NCBI RefSeq assembly: GCF_001715295.1
Contig: NZ_MDKB01000003.1
Coordinates: 823,954-887,953 of the forward strand
DNA: 64,000 bases
Direction: 5' to 3'
DNA from: Streptomyces griseus
Lineage (GTDB): Bacteria > Actinomycetota > Actinomycetes > Streptomycetales > Streptomycetaceae
This document shows positions 1-7,692 of the stretch, one piece after another (the first letter of the stretch is position 1; each line of letters begins with the position of its first letter). A program made the position numbers and the translations under genes. The notes below the pieces were generated by a model, which was given only the letters and a program-made list of their open reading frames with translations, ran no database searches and was not told the DNA's origin.

Positions 1-1113
1 GCCGTACGAGACGAAGGGCAACGGGAGCCCCGCCACCGGCATGATGCCGAGCGTCATCCCGATGTTCTCGAACGACTGGAAGGCGAACCAGGCGATGATC
101 CCGGCGGCGACGACGGTGCCGTAGAGCTCGGTGGTCTCGCGGGCGATGCGGCAGGCGCGCCACAGCACGACGCCGAGCAGGACGATGATCAGTCCGGCGC
201 CGAGGAAACCGAGCTCCTCGCCGGCGACCGTGAAGACGAAGTCGGTCTGCTGCTCGGGGACGAACTGGCCGGTGGTCTGCGACCCGTTGAACAGACCGGT
301 ACCGGTGAGTCCGCCGGACCCGATCGCGATGCGGGCCTGGTTGGTGTTGTAGCCGACGCCCGCCGGGTCCAGCGCCGGGTTGGCGAAGGCGGCGAAGCGG
401 GCGATCTGGTACTCGTCCAGCAGACCGAGCTGCCAGACCGCGACGGCTCCGGTGGCACCCGCGCCGAGAAGCCCGAAGACCCAGCGGTTGGACGCGCCGG
501 AGGCGAGGAGGACGCCGAGCACGATGACGGCCATGACCATGACGGAGCCGAGGTCGGGCATCAGCATGACGACCGCCATGGGGACGATCGCCACGCCGAG
601 CGCCTTGGCTACCGTGCGGTGGTCGGGGTGCAGCTGGTCGCCCGCGTCGACGCGGGAGGCGAGCAGCATCGCCATCCCCAGGATGATCGTGATCTTGGTG
701 AACTCGGAGGGCTGCAGCGAGAAGCCGCCGCCGATGATGATCCAGGCGTGGGCGCCGTTGACGGTGGCGCCGAGCGGGGTGAGGACGGCGAGCACCAGCA
801 GGACGGAGATCCCGTAGAGGACGGGTACGGCCCCCCGCAGGGTGCGGTGGCCGAGCCAGACGGTGCCGACCATCAGCGCCAGGCCGATGCCCGTGTTGAG
901 GACGTGCCGGAACAGGAAGTAGTACGGGTCGCCGTGGGTGAGCGAGTCGCGGCCGCGGGTCGCCGACCAGACGAGCAGCGACCCGATCACGGAGAGCGCG
1001 ACGGCCGAGCCGAGCAGCGGCCAGTCCAGCCGCCGCACGACGGAGTCACGGGCGGTGAGCCTGGCCCAGGAGGAACGCTCGGGGGCGTAGCGGGAGACGG
1101 AGAAGCCTGCCAT
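1..1113 (-). CDS. rodA: RodA/FtsW/SpoVE-family peptidoglycan glycosyltransferase, 3' end outside window
   Basis: A SEDS-family membrane glycosyltransferase that polymerises lipid II together with a class B PBP. 371 codons are visible from the ATG; about 30 C-terminal residues lie beyond the window edge. The N-terminus is MAGFSVSRYAPERSSW, followed by many hydrophobic helices (WPLLGSAVALSVIGSLLVW is the first). The family features HAWIIIGGGFSLQPSEFTKI and FVFTVAGEELGFLG are present. The ATG overlaps the mrdA stop codon by one base (TGATG), so the two are translationally coupled. In Streptomyces this partner of PBP2 acts mainly in spore-wall synthesis; that role is known for the family and inferred here. 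Confidence 0.93.
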   Translation of the reverse strand, partial: MAGFSVSRYAPERSSWARLTARDSVVRRLDWPLLGSAVALSVIGSLLVWSATRGRDSLTHGDPYYFLFRHVLNTGIGLALMVGTVWLGHRTLRGAVPVLYGISVLLVLAVLTPLGATVNGAHAWIIIGGGFSLQPSEFTKITIILGMAMLLASRVDAGDQLHPDHRTVAKALGVAIVPMAVVMLMPDLGSVMVMAVIVLGVLLASGASNRWVFGLLGAGATGAVAVWQLGLLDEYQIARFAAFANPALDPAGVGYNTNQARIAIGSGGLTGTGLFNGSQTTGQFVPEQQTDFVFTVAGEELGFLGAGLIIVLLGVVLWRACRIARETTELYGTVVAAGIIAWFAFQSFENIGMTLGIMPVAGLPLPFVSYG

Positions 1114-3290
1114 CAGTCGCGCCTCCCCGGGACCGCGGCGAGCGCCCCCGCGAGTGCCTGCGTGCCGTCTCCCGCGGGCGCCTCCGGGATGTAGGGCTTG
1201 ATCTTCGGTGCGTCGATCGAGCCGTCCGGCTGGATCTTCGGCAGGGTCGTCTGGGGCTTGGGGAGGAGGGCCTTCTTGAGGTCCTGCTTCCCGGAGGCGT
1301 CGAGTCCGTAGAGCGCGTTGTAGATGTTGCGCACGGCGGGCCCGGACGCCCCGGAGCCCGTACCGCCCTGGGAGATCGTCATGACGATCGAGTATTCCTT
1401 GGTGTACGTGGCGAACCAGGAGGTCGTCTGCTTGCCGTAGACCTCGGCCGTGCCCGTCTTGGCGTGCATCGGGATCTTGTCCTGGGGCCATCCGCCGAAT
1501 CGCCAGGCGGCGCTGCCCCGGGTCGCGACTCCCGCGAGGGCTTCGTCTATCTTGTCGCGGGTCTCTCCGGTGAAGGGCAGTCTGCCGTGCGACCGGGGCT
1601 TGATCTCCCGGACGGACCGGCCGTCACCGCTGATGACGGCCTTGCCCACGGTGGGGTCGTACAGCGTGCCGCCGTTGGAGATCCCGGCGTAGATGGTCGC
1701 CATCTGGATCGGGGTGACGAGGGTGTCCCCCTGGCCGATCGAGTAGTTGACGGAGTCACCGGCGCGCATCTTGTTGCCCTCGACGCAGCCCTCGTACGCG
1801 ATCTTCTCGACGTACGTGCCGTTCTTCTTGCCCTGCTTGCACCAGGCCGCCTTGTTGGCGTCGTAGAACGCCTGCTTCCAGCGGCGGTCGGGGACGCGGC
1901 CGGCGACCTCGTTGGGGAGGTCGATGCCGGTCTCCTTGCCGAGGCCGAACTGGTGGGCGGTCTTGTAGAACCAGTCCTTGGGGTTCTTCTTGGGCTTGTT
2001 GCCGCCGTCCTTCAGCCACTCCTTGTGCGCCAGCCCGTAGTAGACCGTGTCGCAGGAGACTTCGAGGGCGCGGCCGATGGTGATGCTGCCGTAGCCCTGC
2101 GACTCGAAGTTCTTGAAGGTCTGGCCGCCGACGTTGTACGAGCTGGGGCACGGGTAGTTGCCGTCGAAGTCGTATCCGGCGTTGACCGCGGCGGTGGAGG
2201 AGATGACCTTGAAGACGGAGCCGGGGGCGGCGGTGCCCTGGATGGCGCGGTTCAGCAGCGGGAAGTTGGACTTCTTCCCGGTGAGCTTGGCGTAGTCCTT
2301 GGCGGAGATGCCGCCGATCCAGGCGTTGGGGTCGTAGGTCGGCAGCGACGCCATCGAGACGATGCGGCCGGTCTTGGCCTCCATGACGACGACGGCGCCC
2401 GAGTCGGCCTTGTACAACTCGTTGGTGTTGCGGTCCATCTCCTTGCGGGCCGTCTCCATGGCCTTGTTGAGCTCGTACTCGGCGACCGCCTGGACCCGGG
2501 CGTCGATGGAGGTGACGATGCTGGCCCCGGGCTCGGCCTCGTCGTTCTGCGCCTCGCCGATGACACGGCCGAGATTGTCGACCTCGTAGCGGGTGACGCC
2601 GGCCTTGCCCCGCAACTCCTTGTCGTACGTGCGCTCCAGGCCGGAGCGGCCGACCTGGTCGGAGCGGAGATAGGGCGAATCGGTGTCCTGGGCCTTGGTG
2701 ACCTCTTCGTCGGTGACCGGCGAGAGGTAACCGAGAACCTGCGCGGTGTTCGCCTTGCCGGGTGCGGCGTAGCGGCGTACGGCGGTGGGCTCGGCGGTGA
2801 TGCCGGGGAAGTCCTCGGCACGCTCGCGGATGGTGAGGGCCTGCTGGGTGGTGGCCTCGTCCGTGACCGGGATCGGCTGGTAGGGCGAGCCGTTCCAGCA
2901 GGGCTGCGGGGTCTTGGAGTCGCAGAGGCGGACCTTGTCCCGGACCTCCTTGGGCGTCATGCCCAGGACGCCGGCGAGCCGGGTGAGGACGGCGGCGCCG
3001 TCGTCCTTCGTCTTCATCAGCTCGGTGCGGCTGGCGGAGACCACGAGGCGGGTCTCGTTGTCGGCGAGGGGCACCCCGCGCGCGTCGAGGATGGAACCGC
3101 GCACGGCGGGCTGCACGACCTGCTGGACGTGGTTGTTCTTGGCTTCGTCCGTGTACTCCTGGCCGTTGCGGATCTGGAGGTACCAGAGCCGGCCGCCCAG
3201 TGTCAGGAGCAGCGAGAAGACGAGGACCTGGATGACGACGAGCCGGATGCGGACCCGGGGGGTCCGGCCGGTCTCCGGGATGTTGCTCAC
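1113..3290 (-). CDS. mrdA: Penicillin-binding protein 2 (class B transpeptidase)
   Basis: Bitopic transpeptidase that cross-links peptidoglycan with RodA and the Mre proteins. From the GTG at 3290 the product is 725 residues. A short cytosolic tail is followed by one membrane segment (residues about 16-38, containing VLVFSLLLTLGG), a dimerisation domain starting near AVRGSILDARG, and the transpeptidase domain. The active-site motifs are SVFK (nucleophile Ser), SCD (the SxN/SxD motif of PBP2) and KTG (in HAKTGTAEV). The frame stays open to 3482, but that extension is arginine/proline-rich, overlaps the end of mreD and contains the duplicated spacer repeat. I therefore chose VSNIPETG as the start, though no strong ribosome-binding site precedes it. 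It couples to rodA by overlapping codons. Confidence 0.95.
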   Translation of the reverse strand: MSNIPETGRTPRVRIRLVVIQVLVFSLLLTLGGRLWYLQIRNGQEYTDEAKNNHVQQVVQPAVRGSILDARGVPLADNETRLVVSASRTELMKTKDDGAAVLTRLAGVLGMTPKEVRDKVRLCDSKTPQPCWNGSPYQPIPVTDEATTQQALTIRERAEDFPGITAEPTAVRRYAAPGKANTAQVLGYLSPVTDEEVTKAQDTDSPYLRSDQVGRSGLERTYDKELRGKAGVTRYEVDNLGRVIGEAQNDEAEPGASIVTSIDARVQAVAEYELNKAMETARKEMDRNTNELYKADSGAVVVMEAKTGRIVSMASLPTYDPNAWIGGISAKDYAKLTGKKSNFPLLNRAIQGTAAPGSVFKVISSTAAVNAGYDFDGNYPCPSSYNVGGQTFKNFESQGYGSITIGRALEVSCDTVYYGLAHKEWLKDGGNKPKKNPKDWFYKTAHQFGLGKETGIDLPNEVAGRVPDRRWKQAFYDANKAAWCKQGKKNGTYVEKIAYEGCVEGNKMRAGDSVNYSIGQGDTLVTPIQMATIYAGISNGGTLYDPTVGKAVISGDGRSVREIKPRSHGRLPFTGETRDKIDEALAGVATRGSAAWRFGGWPQDKIPMHAKTGTAEVYGKQTTSWFATYTKEYSIVMTISQGGTGSGASGPAVRNIYNALYGLDASGKQDLKKALLPKPQTTLPKIQPDGSIDAPKIKPYIPEAPAGDGTQALAGALAAVPGRRD

Positions 3291-3295
3291 GGGGT

Positions 3296-3405
3296 GCCCC
3301 CGGTGGTGGGTCGGCCGGGGGTGCGGGGGTCGCCCCCGGAAGAACACAGCCTCACGGCGCGCCCCCGGTGGTGGTGGGCCGGCCCGGGGGTGCGGGGTGT
3401 GCCCC
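3296..3405. repeat. Two imperfect copies of a ~41-45 bp GC-rich repeat between mreD and mrdA
   Basis: Copy 1 is at 3296-3336 and copy 2 at 3361-3405. Both begin GCCCCCGGTGGTGG and run through a CGGGGGTGCGGGG core. They fill most of the 142-bp gap between mreD and mrdA and lie inside the open frame upstream of the chosen mrdA start. They could form alternative hairpins in the transcript. Function unknown. Confidence 0.7.
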
Positions 3406-3432
3406 TGTGGGCCGACCGGTGCTGATGAGGCG

Positions 3433-4095
3433 TCACAGTCGCTTGACCCCCTTGATCCGTCCTGCGCGTGCGGCACGGCCACGGGCCGCCCTCAGGCGCA
3501 TCCCGCTCCGCTGGCTGCCGATCCGCAGCCCGGTGCCGGAGGCCAGCCAGCCCGCGGCGACGTCCCCGCCGGTGGAACTCTCGGCGACCGGGTCGTTCTC
3601 GGTGCGTCTGGCCAGCGCCATGATCAGTGGAACGGTGAACGGCGCGAGGAGCAGGTCGTACACCACGGCGGTGAACAGCAGGCTGCCCAGGCCCACGTGG
3701 CGGGCTGCCGTGTCACCGACGAGGGCGCCGACGCCCGCGTAGAGGAGCGTCGATCCGACGGCCGCGACGGCGACGAAGGCCATCGGGGCGAACGCCGACT
3801 TGATCTGGCCGTTCTCGGGCCGGGTCATCCCGGCGACGTACCCGATGACGCAGAGCACGAGGGCGTAGCGGCCGGCGGCGTGGTCGGCGGGCGGTGCCAG
3901 GTCGGCGAGGAGTCCTGCGGCGAAGCCGATGAGGGAGCCGCTGACGGGCCCGTACACGAAGGCGAGTCCGAGGACGACGAGGAGCAGCAGATCGGGCGTG
4001 GCGCCGGGGAGCTGGAGGCGGGCGAGTACGGATACCTGGACGACGAGGGCGACGACGACCAGCGTGACGGAGAGCAGTGTCCGGTTGAAGGGCAT
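3433..4095 (-). CDS. mreD: Rod shape-determining protein MreD
   Basis: Small integral membrane protein of the elongasome, 220 residues. It starts MPFNRTLLSV and has about five hydrophobic helices, for example LLLLVVLGLAFVYGPVSG and YALVLCVIGYVAGM. The C-terminal 30 residues are strongly basic (GMRLRAARGRAARAGRIK), somewhat more so than in typical MreD. It begins 11 bp after the mreC stop, so the two are one operon. In Streptomyces the mre genes support spore-wall rather than hyphal growth; that is family knowledge. Confidence 0.93.
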   Translation of the reverse strand: MPFNRTLLSVTLVVVALVVQVSVLARLQLPGATPDLLLLVVLGLAFVYGPVSGSLIGFAAGLLADLAPPADHAAGRYALVLCVIGYVAGMTRPENGQIKSAFAPMAFVAVAAVGSTLLYAGVGALVGDTAARHVGLGSLLFTAVVYDLLLAPFTVPLIMALARRTENDPVAESSTGGDVAAGWLASGTGLRIGSQRSGMRLRAARGRAARAGRIKGVKRL

Positions 4096-4106
4096 GGGGA
4101 TCAGCT

Positions 4107-5153
4107 CTACCTCTGCTCGTTTGCCGCGTCACCGGCGTCTGTGCCGGCGTCCGGGGAGGCGCTGCCGCCGGCCTCCGTCCCGGGCGTGTCGTTGATGTTG
4201 CCGACGACCTTGCCGTCGGCGTCCACGAGGTCCCCGTTCGGCTGGGCGGTGACGGTGACGGTCGGAGTGGGCTTGGGCTTCGCCGGCTTCCTGGGCTGCT
4301 TCGGCAGGACCATGTCGCGCGGGTCCTCGCGGGGGGCCTGGACGACGACGCCGACGATGTCGAGTTTGGTGAAGCCCACGAACGGGCGTACGTAGACGCT
4401 CCGGGTGAGGCCGCCCCCGGACGGGTCGACGCGGACGACCTCGCCCACCGGGACGCCGGGCACGAAGGGCTTGTCCTTGCTGGAGCCGAAGGTGACGAGC
4501 CGGTCGCCCTTGCCCACCTTGGCCTTGCCGTTGAGGAACTGGACCGACAGCGGCCGCGATCCCTGACCGGTGGCGAACCCGAGCTCGTCGGTCTTCTCCA
4601 GCCGGGTCCCGACGGTGAAGTCCGGGTCGTTGGCCAGCAGGACGGTCGCCGTGTCGGGGCCGACCGTGGTGATCCGGCCGACGAGGCCCTCACCGTTCAG
4701 CACGGTCATGTCGCGCTTGAGACCGTCGTGGGCACCGGCGTCGATGGTGATCGTCCAGGAGAAGCCCTGGGCCGCTCCTATGGCGATGACCTCGGCGGCC
4801 TTGATGCCGTACTGACCGGCCCCCGCGCTCTTCAGCATGGTGTCGAGCTGGCGGACCTTGCTGCCGGTCCGGTCGTCACTGCCGAGCTTGGTCTTGAGCG
4901 TCGCGTTCTCGTGCTCCAGCGCCGCGATCCGGTCGTGCCGGTCACCGGAGTCCCGTACGGCGCCGATGGCGTTGCCCACCGGGTCCACCGCCGCCGCGAC
5001 GCCGTTCTCGACCGGTCCGAAGACCGTGGCGGCGGCCTGCCGGGCCCCGTCCACCGGTGACTCCTCGCCCCCGCGGATGTCGACCGTGATCAGGGCGAAT
5101 GCGATGGCGATCAGCAGCACCAGGAGCAGCCGGCTCTCTCGTGTGTCCCTCAC
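4107..5153 (-). CDS. mreC: Rod shape-determining protein MreC
   Basis: Bitopic protein linking cytoplasmic MreB to periplasmic wall synthases, 348 residues. There is one N-terminal membrane segment (residues about 8-24, LLLVLLIAIAFALITV), a short coiled coil (around IAALEHENATLKTKLG), then the beta-rich MreC core containing NGEGLVGRITTVG. The last ~80 residues are a low-complexity Pro/Thr/Asp-rich tail (PKPTPTVTVTAQ onward) that is probably disordered. The start MRDTRESRL follows the mreB-mreC hairpin by about 48 bp. Confidence 0.94.
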   Translation of the reverse strand: MRDTRESRLLLVLLIAIAFALITVDIRGGEESPVDGARQAAATVFGPVENGVAAAVDPVGNAIGAVRDSGDRHDRIAALEHENATLKTKLGSDDRTGSKVRQLDTMLKSAGAGQYGIKAAEVIAIGAAQGFSWTITIDAGAHDGLKRDMTVLNGEGLVGRITTVGPDTATVLLANDPDFTVGTRLEKTDELGFATGQGSRPLSVQFLNGKAKVGKGDRLVTFGSSKDKPFVPGVPVGEVVRVDPSGGGLTRSVYVRPFVGFTKLDIVGVVVQAPREDPRDMVLPKQPRKPAKPKPTPTVTVTAQPNGDLVDADGKVVGNINDTPGTEAGGSASPDAGTDAGDAANEQR

Positions 5154-5201
5154 GTGCGGCGGCCGTGCCTTCCTCGTCGGAATGTTCGTGCCTGTATATC
5201 A

Positions 5202-5244
5202 GCGTTCCGCCGTACGGGACGGCAGCGCCCGTACGGCGGAACGC
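5202..5244 (-). terminator. 17-bp perfect hairpin between mreB and mreC (attenuator)
   Basis: The arm at 5202-5218 is fully complementary to 5228-5244, with a 9-nt loop. It lies directly after the mreB stop. Such a stem would stop or process most mreB transcripts and leave mreCD, mrdA and rodA at a lower level. Confidence 0.75.
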
Positions 5245-5249
5245 CGGTC

Positions 5250-6269
5250 CTACCGTCGGGGCTGGGCGTCCAGGACCTGCTGGAGCGCCTCGAACTCCTC
5301 GACGCACTTCCCGGATCCCAGCGCCACCGAGTCCAGCGGGTCCTCGGCGATGTGGATCGGCATGCCCGTCTCGTGGCGCAGCCGCTCGTCGAGTCCGCGC
5401 AGGAGTGCGCCGCCGCCGGTGAGGACGATGCCGCGGTCCATCACGTCGCCCGAGAGCTCCGGCGGGCACTTGTCGAGCGTCGTCTTGACGGCGTCGACGA
5501 TCGCGTTGACCGGCTCCTCGATGGCCTTGCGGACCTCGGCCGCCGAGATGACCACGGTCTTGGGCAGCCCGGAGACCAGGTCGCGACCGCGGATCTCGGT
5601 GTGTTCGTCCTTGTCCAGGTCGTAGGCCGAGCCGATGGTGATCTTGATCTGCTCGGCGGTGCGCTCACCGAGGAGGAGCGAGTACTCCTTCTTGATGTGC
5701 TGGATGATCGCGTTGTCCAGCTCGTCACCGGCGACCCGGATCGACTGGGCGGTGACGATACCGCCGAGCGAGATCACGGCGACCTCGGTGGTGCCGCCAC
5801 CGATGTCGACGACCATGTTTCCCGTGGCCTCGTGGACCGGGAGCCCGGAACCGATGGCCGCGGCCATGGGCTCCTCGATGATGTGCACCTGACGCGCGCC
5901 CGCCTGCGTCGACGCCTCGATGACGGCGCGTCGCTCGACCCCTGTGATGCCGGAGGGCACGCAGACGACGACCCGCGGGCGGGCCAGGTAGCGGCGCTTG
6001 TGGATCTTGAGGATGAAGTAGCGGAGCATGCGCTCCGTGATCTCGAAGTCGGCGATGACGCCGTCCTTCAGCGGCCGCACGGCAACGATGTTGCCCGGTG
6101 TGCGGCCGATCATCTTCTTGGCCTCGGAGCCGACCGCCAGAATTCCGCCGGTGTTGGTGTTGATGGCCACGACGGACGGCTCGTTCAGGACGATGCCGCG
6201 CCCCCTGACGTACACCAGCGTGTTGGCAGTCCCGAGGTCGATAGCCATGTCACGGCCGATGAACGACAT
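5250..6269 (-). CDS. mreB: Actin-like cytoskeletal protein MreB
   Basis: Bacterial actin that polymerises under the membrane and organises spore-wall assembly in Streptomyces. 339 residues from ATG 6269, which is preceded by AAGGGG at good spacing. An in-frame ATG at 6290 lacks such a site and is less likely. The nucleotide-binding motifs are DLGTANT near residue 10 (phosphate 1), DIGGGTTEV (phosphate 2) and TGGGALLRG (adenosine). The N-terminal MSFIGRDMAIDLG is typical of the family. It is separated from mreC by a hairpin and from ndk by a terminator, so it probably has its own promoter in 6270-6500. Confidence 0.97.
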   Translation of the reverse strand: MSFIGRDMAIDLGTANTLVYVRGRGIVLNEPSVVAINTNTGGILAVGSEAKKMIGRTPGNIVAVRPLKDGVIADFEITERMLRYFILKIHKRRYLARPRVVVCVPSGITGVERRAVIEASTQAGARQVHIIEEPMAAAIGSGLPVHEATGNMVVDIGGGTTEVAVISLGGIVTAQSIRVAGDELDNAIIQHIKKEYSLLLGERTAEQIKITIGSAYDLDKDEHTEIRGRDLVSGLPKTVVISAAEVRKAIEEPVNAIVDAVKTTLDKCPPELSGDVMDRGIVLTGGGALLRGLDERLRHETGMPIHIAEDPLDSVALGSGKCVEEFEALQQVLDAQPRR

Positions 6270-6453
6270 TGAGTTCCCCTTGTTCCCCATGAGGATGCGT
6301 CGAGCCTTCCCAGGAAGCGGAAAATGGCTTGTTCCAGGTAGGCGAGGTTGGCGCTGCGGGCGTGGAAGCTTCCATCGTAGTGCCGTATGCACGGACACAG
6401 CGCGAGGGTCCTTCGCCTGTGCGGGTGGAACGGCTGCCCGTCCCACCCATGGT

Positions 6454-6479
6454 GACGTTACGTCGGAACGATGCGTTCC
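6454..6479. promoter_or_regulatory. Two adjacent palindromes upstream of mreB
   Basis: GACGT-T-ACGTC (6454-6464) is immediately followed by GGAACG-ATG-CGTTCC (6465-6479). They sit about 190 bp upstream of the mreB start and downstream of the ndk terminator, where an mreB promoter must lie. The rest of the 291-bp spacer (6270-6560) shows no gene. I do not recognise a regulator for these sites. Confidence 0.35.
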
Positions 6480-6503
6480 CGCGATACCTGACCCTATGCC
6501 GAA

Positions 6504-6529
6504 GGGCGGCCGAATTACTTCGGTCGCCC
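6504..6529 (-). terminator. Terminator after ndk
   Basis: An 11-bp stem (6504-6514 with 6519-6529, one G-T pair) closes on a 4-nt loop, 31 bp after the ndk stop. It separates ndk from mreB. Confidence 0.75.
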
Positions 6530-6560
6530 CAGGTACTGAGCGCTGTTCGGCCGAGCCGGC

Positions 6561-6974
6561 TCAGGAAAGTCCGGGGAAGAAAAGCTTCAATTCCCGCTCT
6601 GCGGACTCCTCGGAGTCCGAGGCGTGGATGAGGTTCTCCCGGGTGACGGTGCCGAAGTCACCCCGGATGGAGCCGGGCGCGGCGGCGATCGGGTCGGTGG
6701 GGCCGGCCAGGGCACGGACACCTTCGATCACCCGCTCGCCTTCGGCCACCAGGGCGACGACGGGACCCGAGGCCATGAACTCGACCAGCGGCTCGTAGAA
6801 CGGGCGGCCCTTGTGCTCGCCGTAGTGCTGCTCCAGCGTCGCCAGGTCCAGCGTGCGCAGCTCCAGCGCGGTGATCTTCCAGTCGGCCTTGCGCTCGATA
6901 CGGCCGACGATCTCGCCGATCAGCCCGCGCCGGACGGCGTCGGGCTTGAGAAGGACGAGGGTGCGCTGCGTCAT
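6561..6974 (-). CDS. ndk: Nucleoside diphosphate kinase
   Basis: Transfers the gamma-phosphate of ATP to NDPs through a phosphohistidine intermediate. 137 residues, the standard length. It begins MTQRTLVLLKPDAVRRGLIG, and the catalytic His sits in NLIHASDSEESA near residue 117. The start at 6974 is set by the upstream AAGGAG at good spacing; the frame is open 36 bp further but without support. It is monocistronic, ending in its own hairpin. Confidence 0.97.
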   Translation of the reverse strand: MTQRTLVLLKPDAVRRGLIGEIVGRIERKADWKITALELRTLDLATLEQHYGEHKGRPFYEPLVEFMASGPVVALVAEGERVIEGVRALAGPTDPIAAAPGSIRGDFGTVTRENLIHASDSEESAERELKLFFPGLS

Positions 6975-7326
6975 GTGCGGCTCCTTGCGGGCTGACGACA
7001 TGGCGAGCAAGCGGCCGCGACGCCGCTCCCTGCTTGCTCCCAGGTCGTTACGGGTGCGGTGGGAGCCCTGAGATTACAGGGGCACGGGAGCGGGCCGACG
7101 CCGGGGTTTACGCTGCGTCATCCTCAGCCCGGCACGTGTTCCGCACGCAGCGCCGTCCGCCGGAGGTGCCCGGCAGGTGCGGGCACGGGACGGAGGGCCG
7201 GCCTGCTACCGGATGGACCGGAGCGCCCCGGCACCGCGGCCGGGGTGCGCCCTCCGGGCAGTGCGTGCCGAGCGCAGCCCGGCAGTGCGTGCCGGGCCCG
7301 CCGGGCAGTACGTGCCGGGGCCTGCC
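6975..7326. other. Intergenic region ndk / DUF4233 with a three-copy 15-bp repeat
   Basis: I see no gene in these 352 bp. The repeat GGGCAGTGCGTGCCG, or a one-base variant of it, occurs at 7256-7270, 7280-7294 and 7303-7317, a spacing of 23-24 bp. Each copy can fold as a small hairpin (GGCA/TGCC). The repeats lie between the end of the DUF4233 gene and the ndk promoter region. They are too few and too short to be CRISPR. Confidence 0.6.
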
Positions 7327-7689
7327 TCAGGCCTGGCCGGCCTCCTGGGGCTCCGCCTCCGCCTGCGCCGCCCACCGCGCCTTCGCCTCGTCGATCGTGC
7401 GGCCGTAGTGCACCGAGGCCCACCACAGGGCGGCGAAGACCACCCCGAGGATGTACATCATCGGCACGAACAGGCCGCTCATGAAGAGCGCGGCCTGCAG
7501 GACCCAGCCGAGCTGTACGCCGCCGGGCCGGGTGATCACGCCGCAGAGCAGGACGGACACCAGCATGCCGATGCCGCAGACCGTCCACACCGTGGCCATG
7601 GACATGCCGTCCAGCTTCATGGCCACCAGGCCGGCGAAGCCGATCACGAAGAACTCGCCGATCAGCGTCGAAGCACAGAGGGTCCGCAT
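7327..7689 (-). CDS. DUF4233 membrane protein
   Basis: Conserved actinobacterial membrane protein, 120 residues, of unknown function. It has four hydrophobic stretches, such as LIGEFFVIGFAGLVAM, VCGIGMLVSVLLCGVIT and GVVFAALWWASV. The C-terminus is a short charged tail (IDEAKARWAAQAEAEPQEAG). It starts 3 bp after the folC stop (MRTLCAST at 7689), so it is co-transcribed and probably coupled with folC. That association is usual in actinobacteria but no function follows from it. Confidence 0.85.
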   Translation of the reverse strand: MRTLCASTLIGEFFVIGFAGLVAMKLDGMSMATVWTVCGIGMLVSVLLCGVITRPGGVQLGWVLQAALFMSGLFVPMMYILGVVFAALWWASVHYGRTIDEAKARWAAQAEAEPQEAGQA

Positions 7690-7692
7690 GGG

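Noticed and set aside
3291..3482. An N-terminal extension of mrdA by 64 codons.
   Set aside because: It overlaps the mreD end, is Arg/Pro-rich and consists of the duplicated spacer repeat.
7256..7317. A CRISPR array.
   Set aside because: Three short units with 8-9 bp gaps, no spacers and no cas genes.
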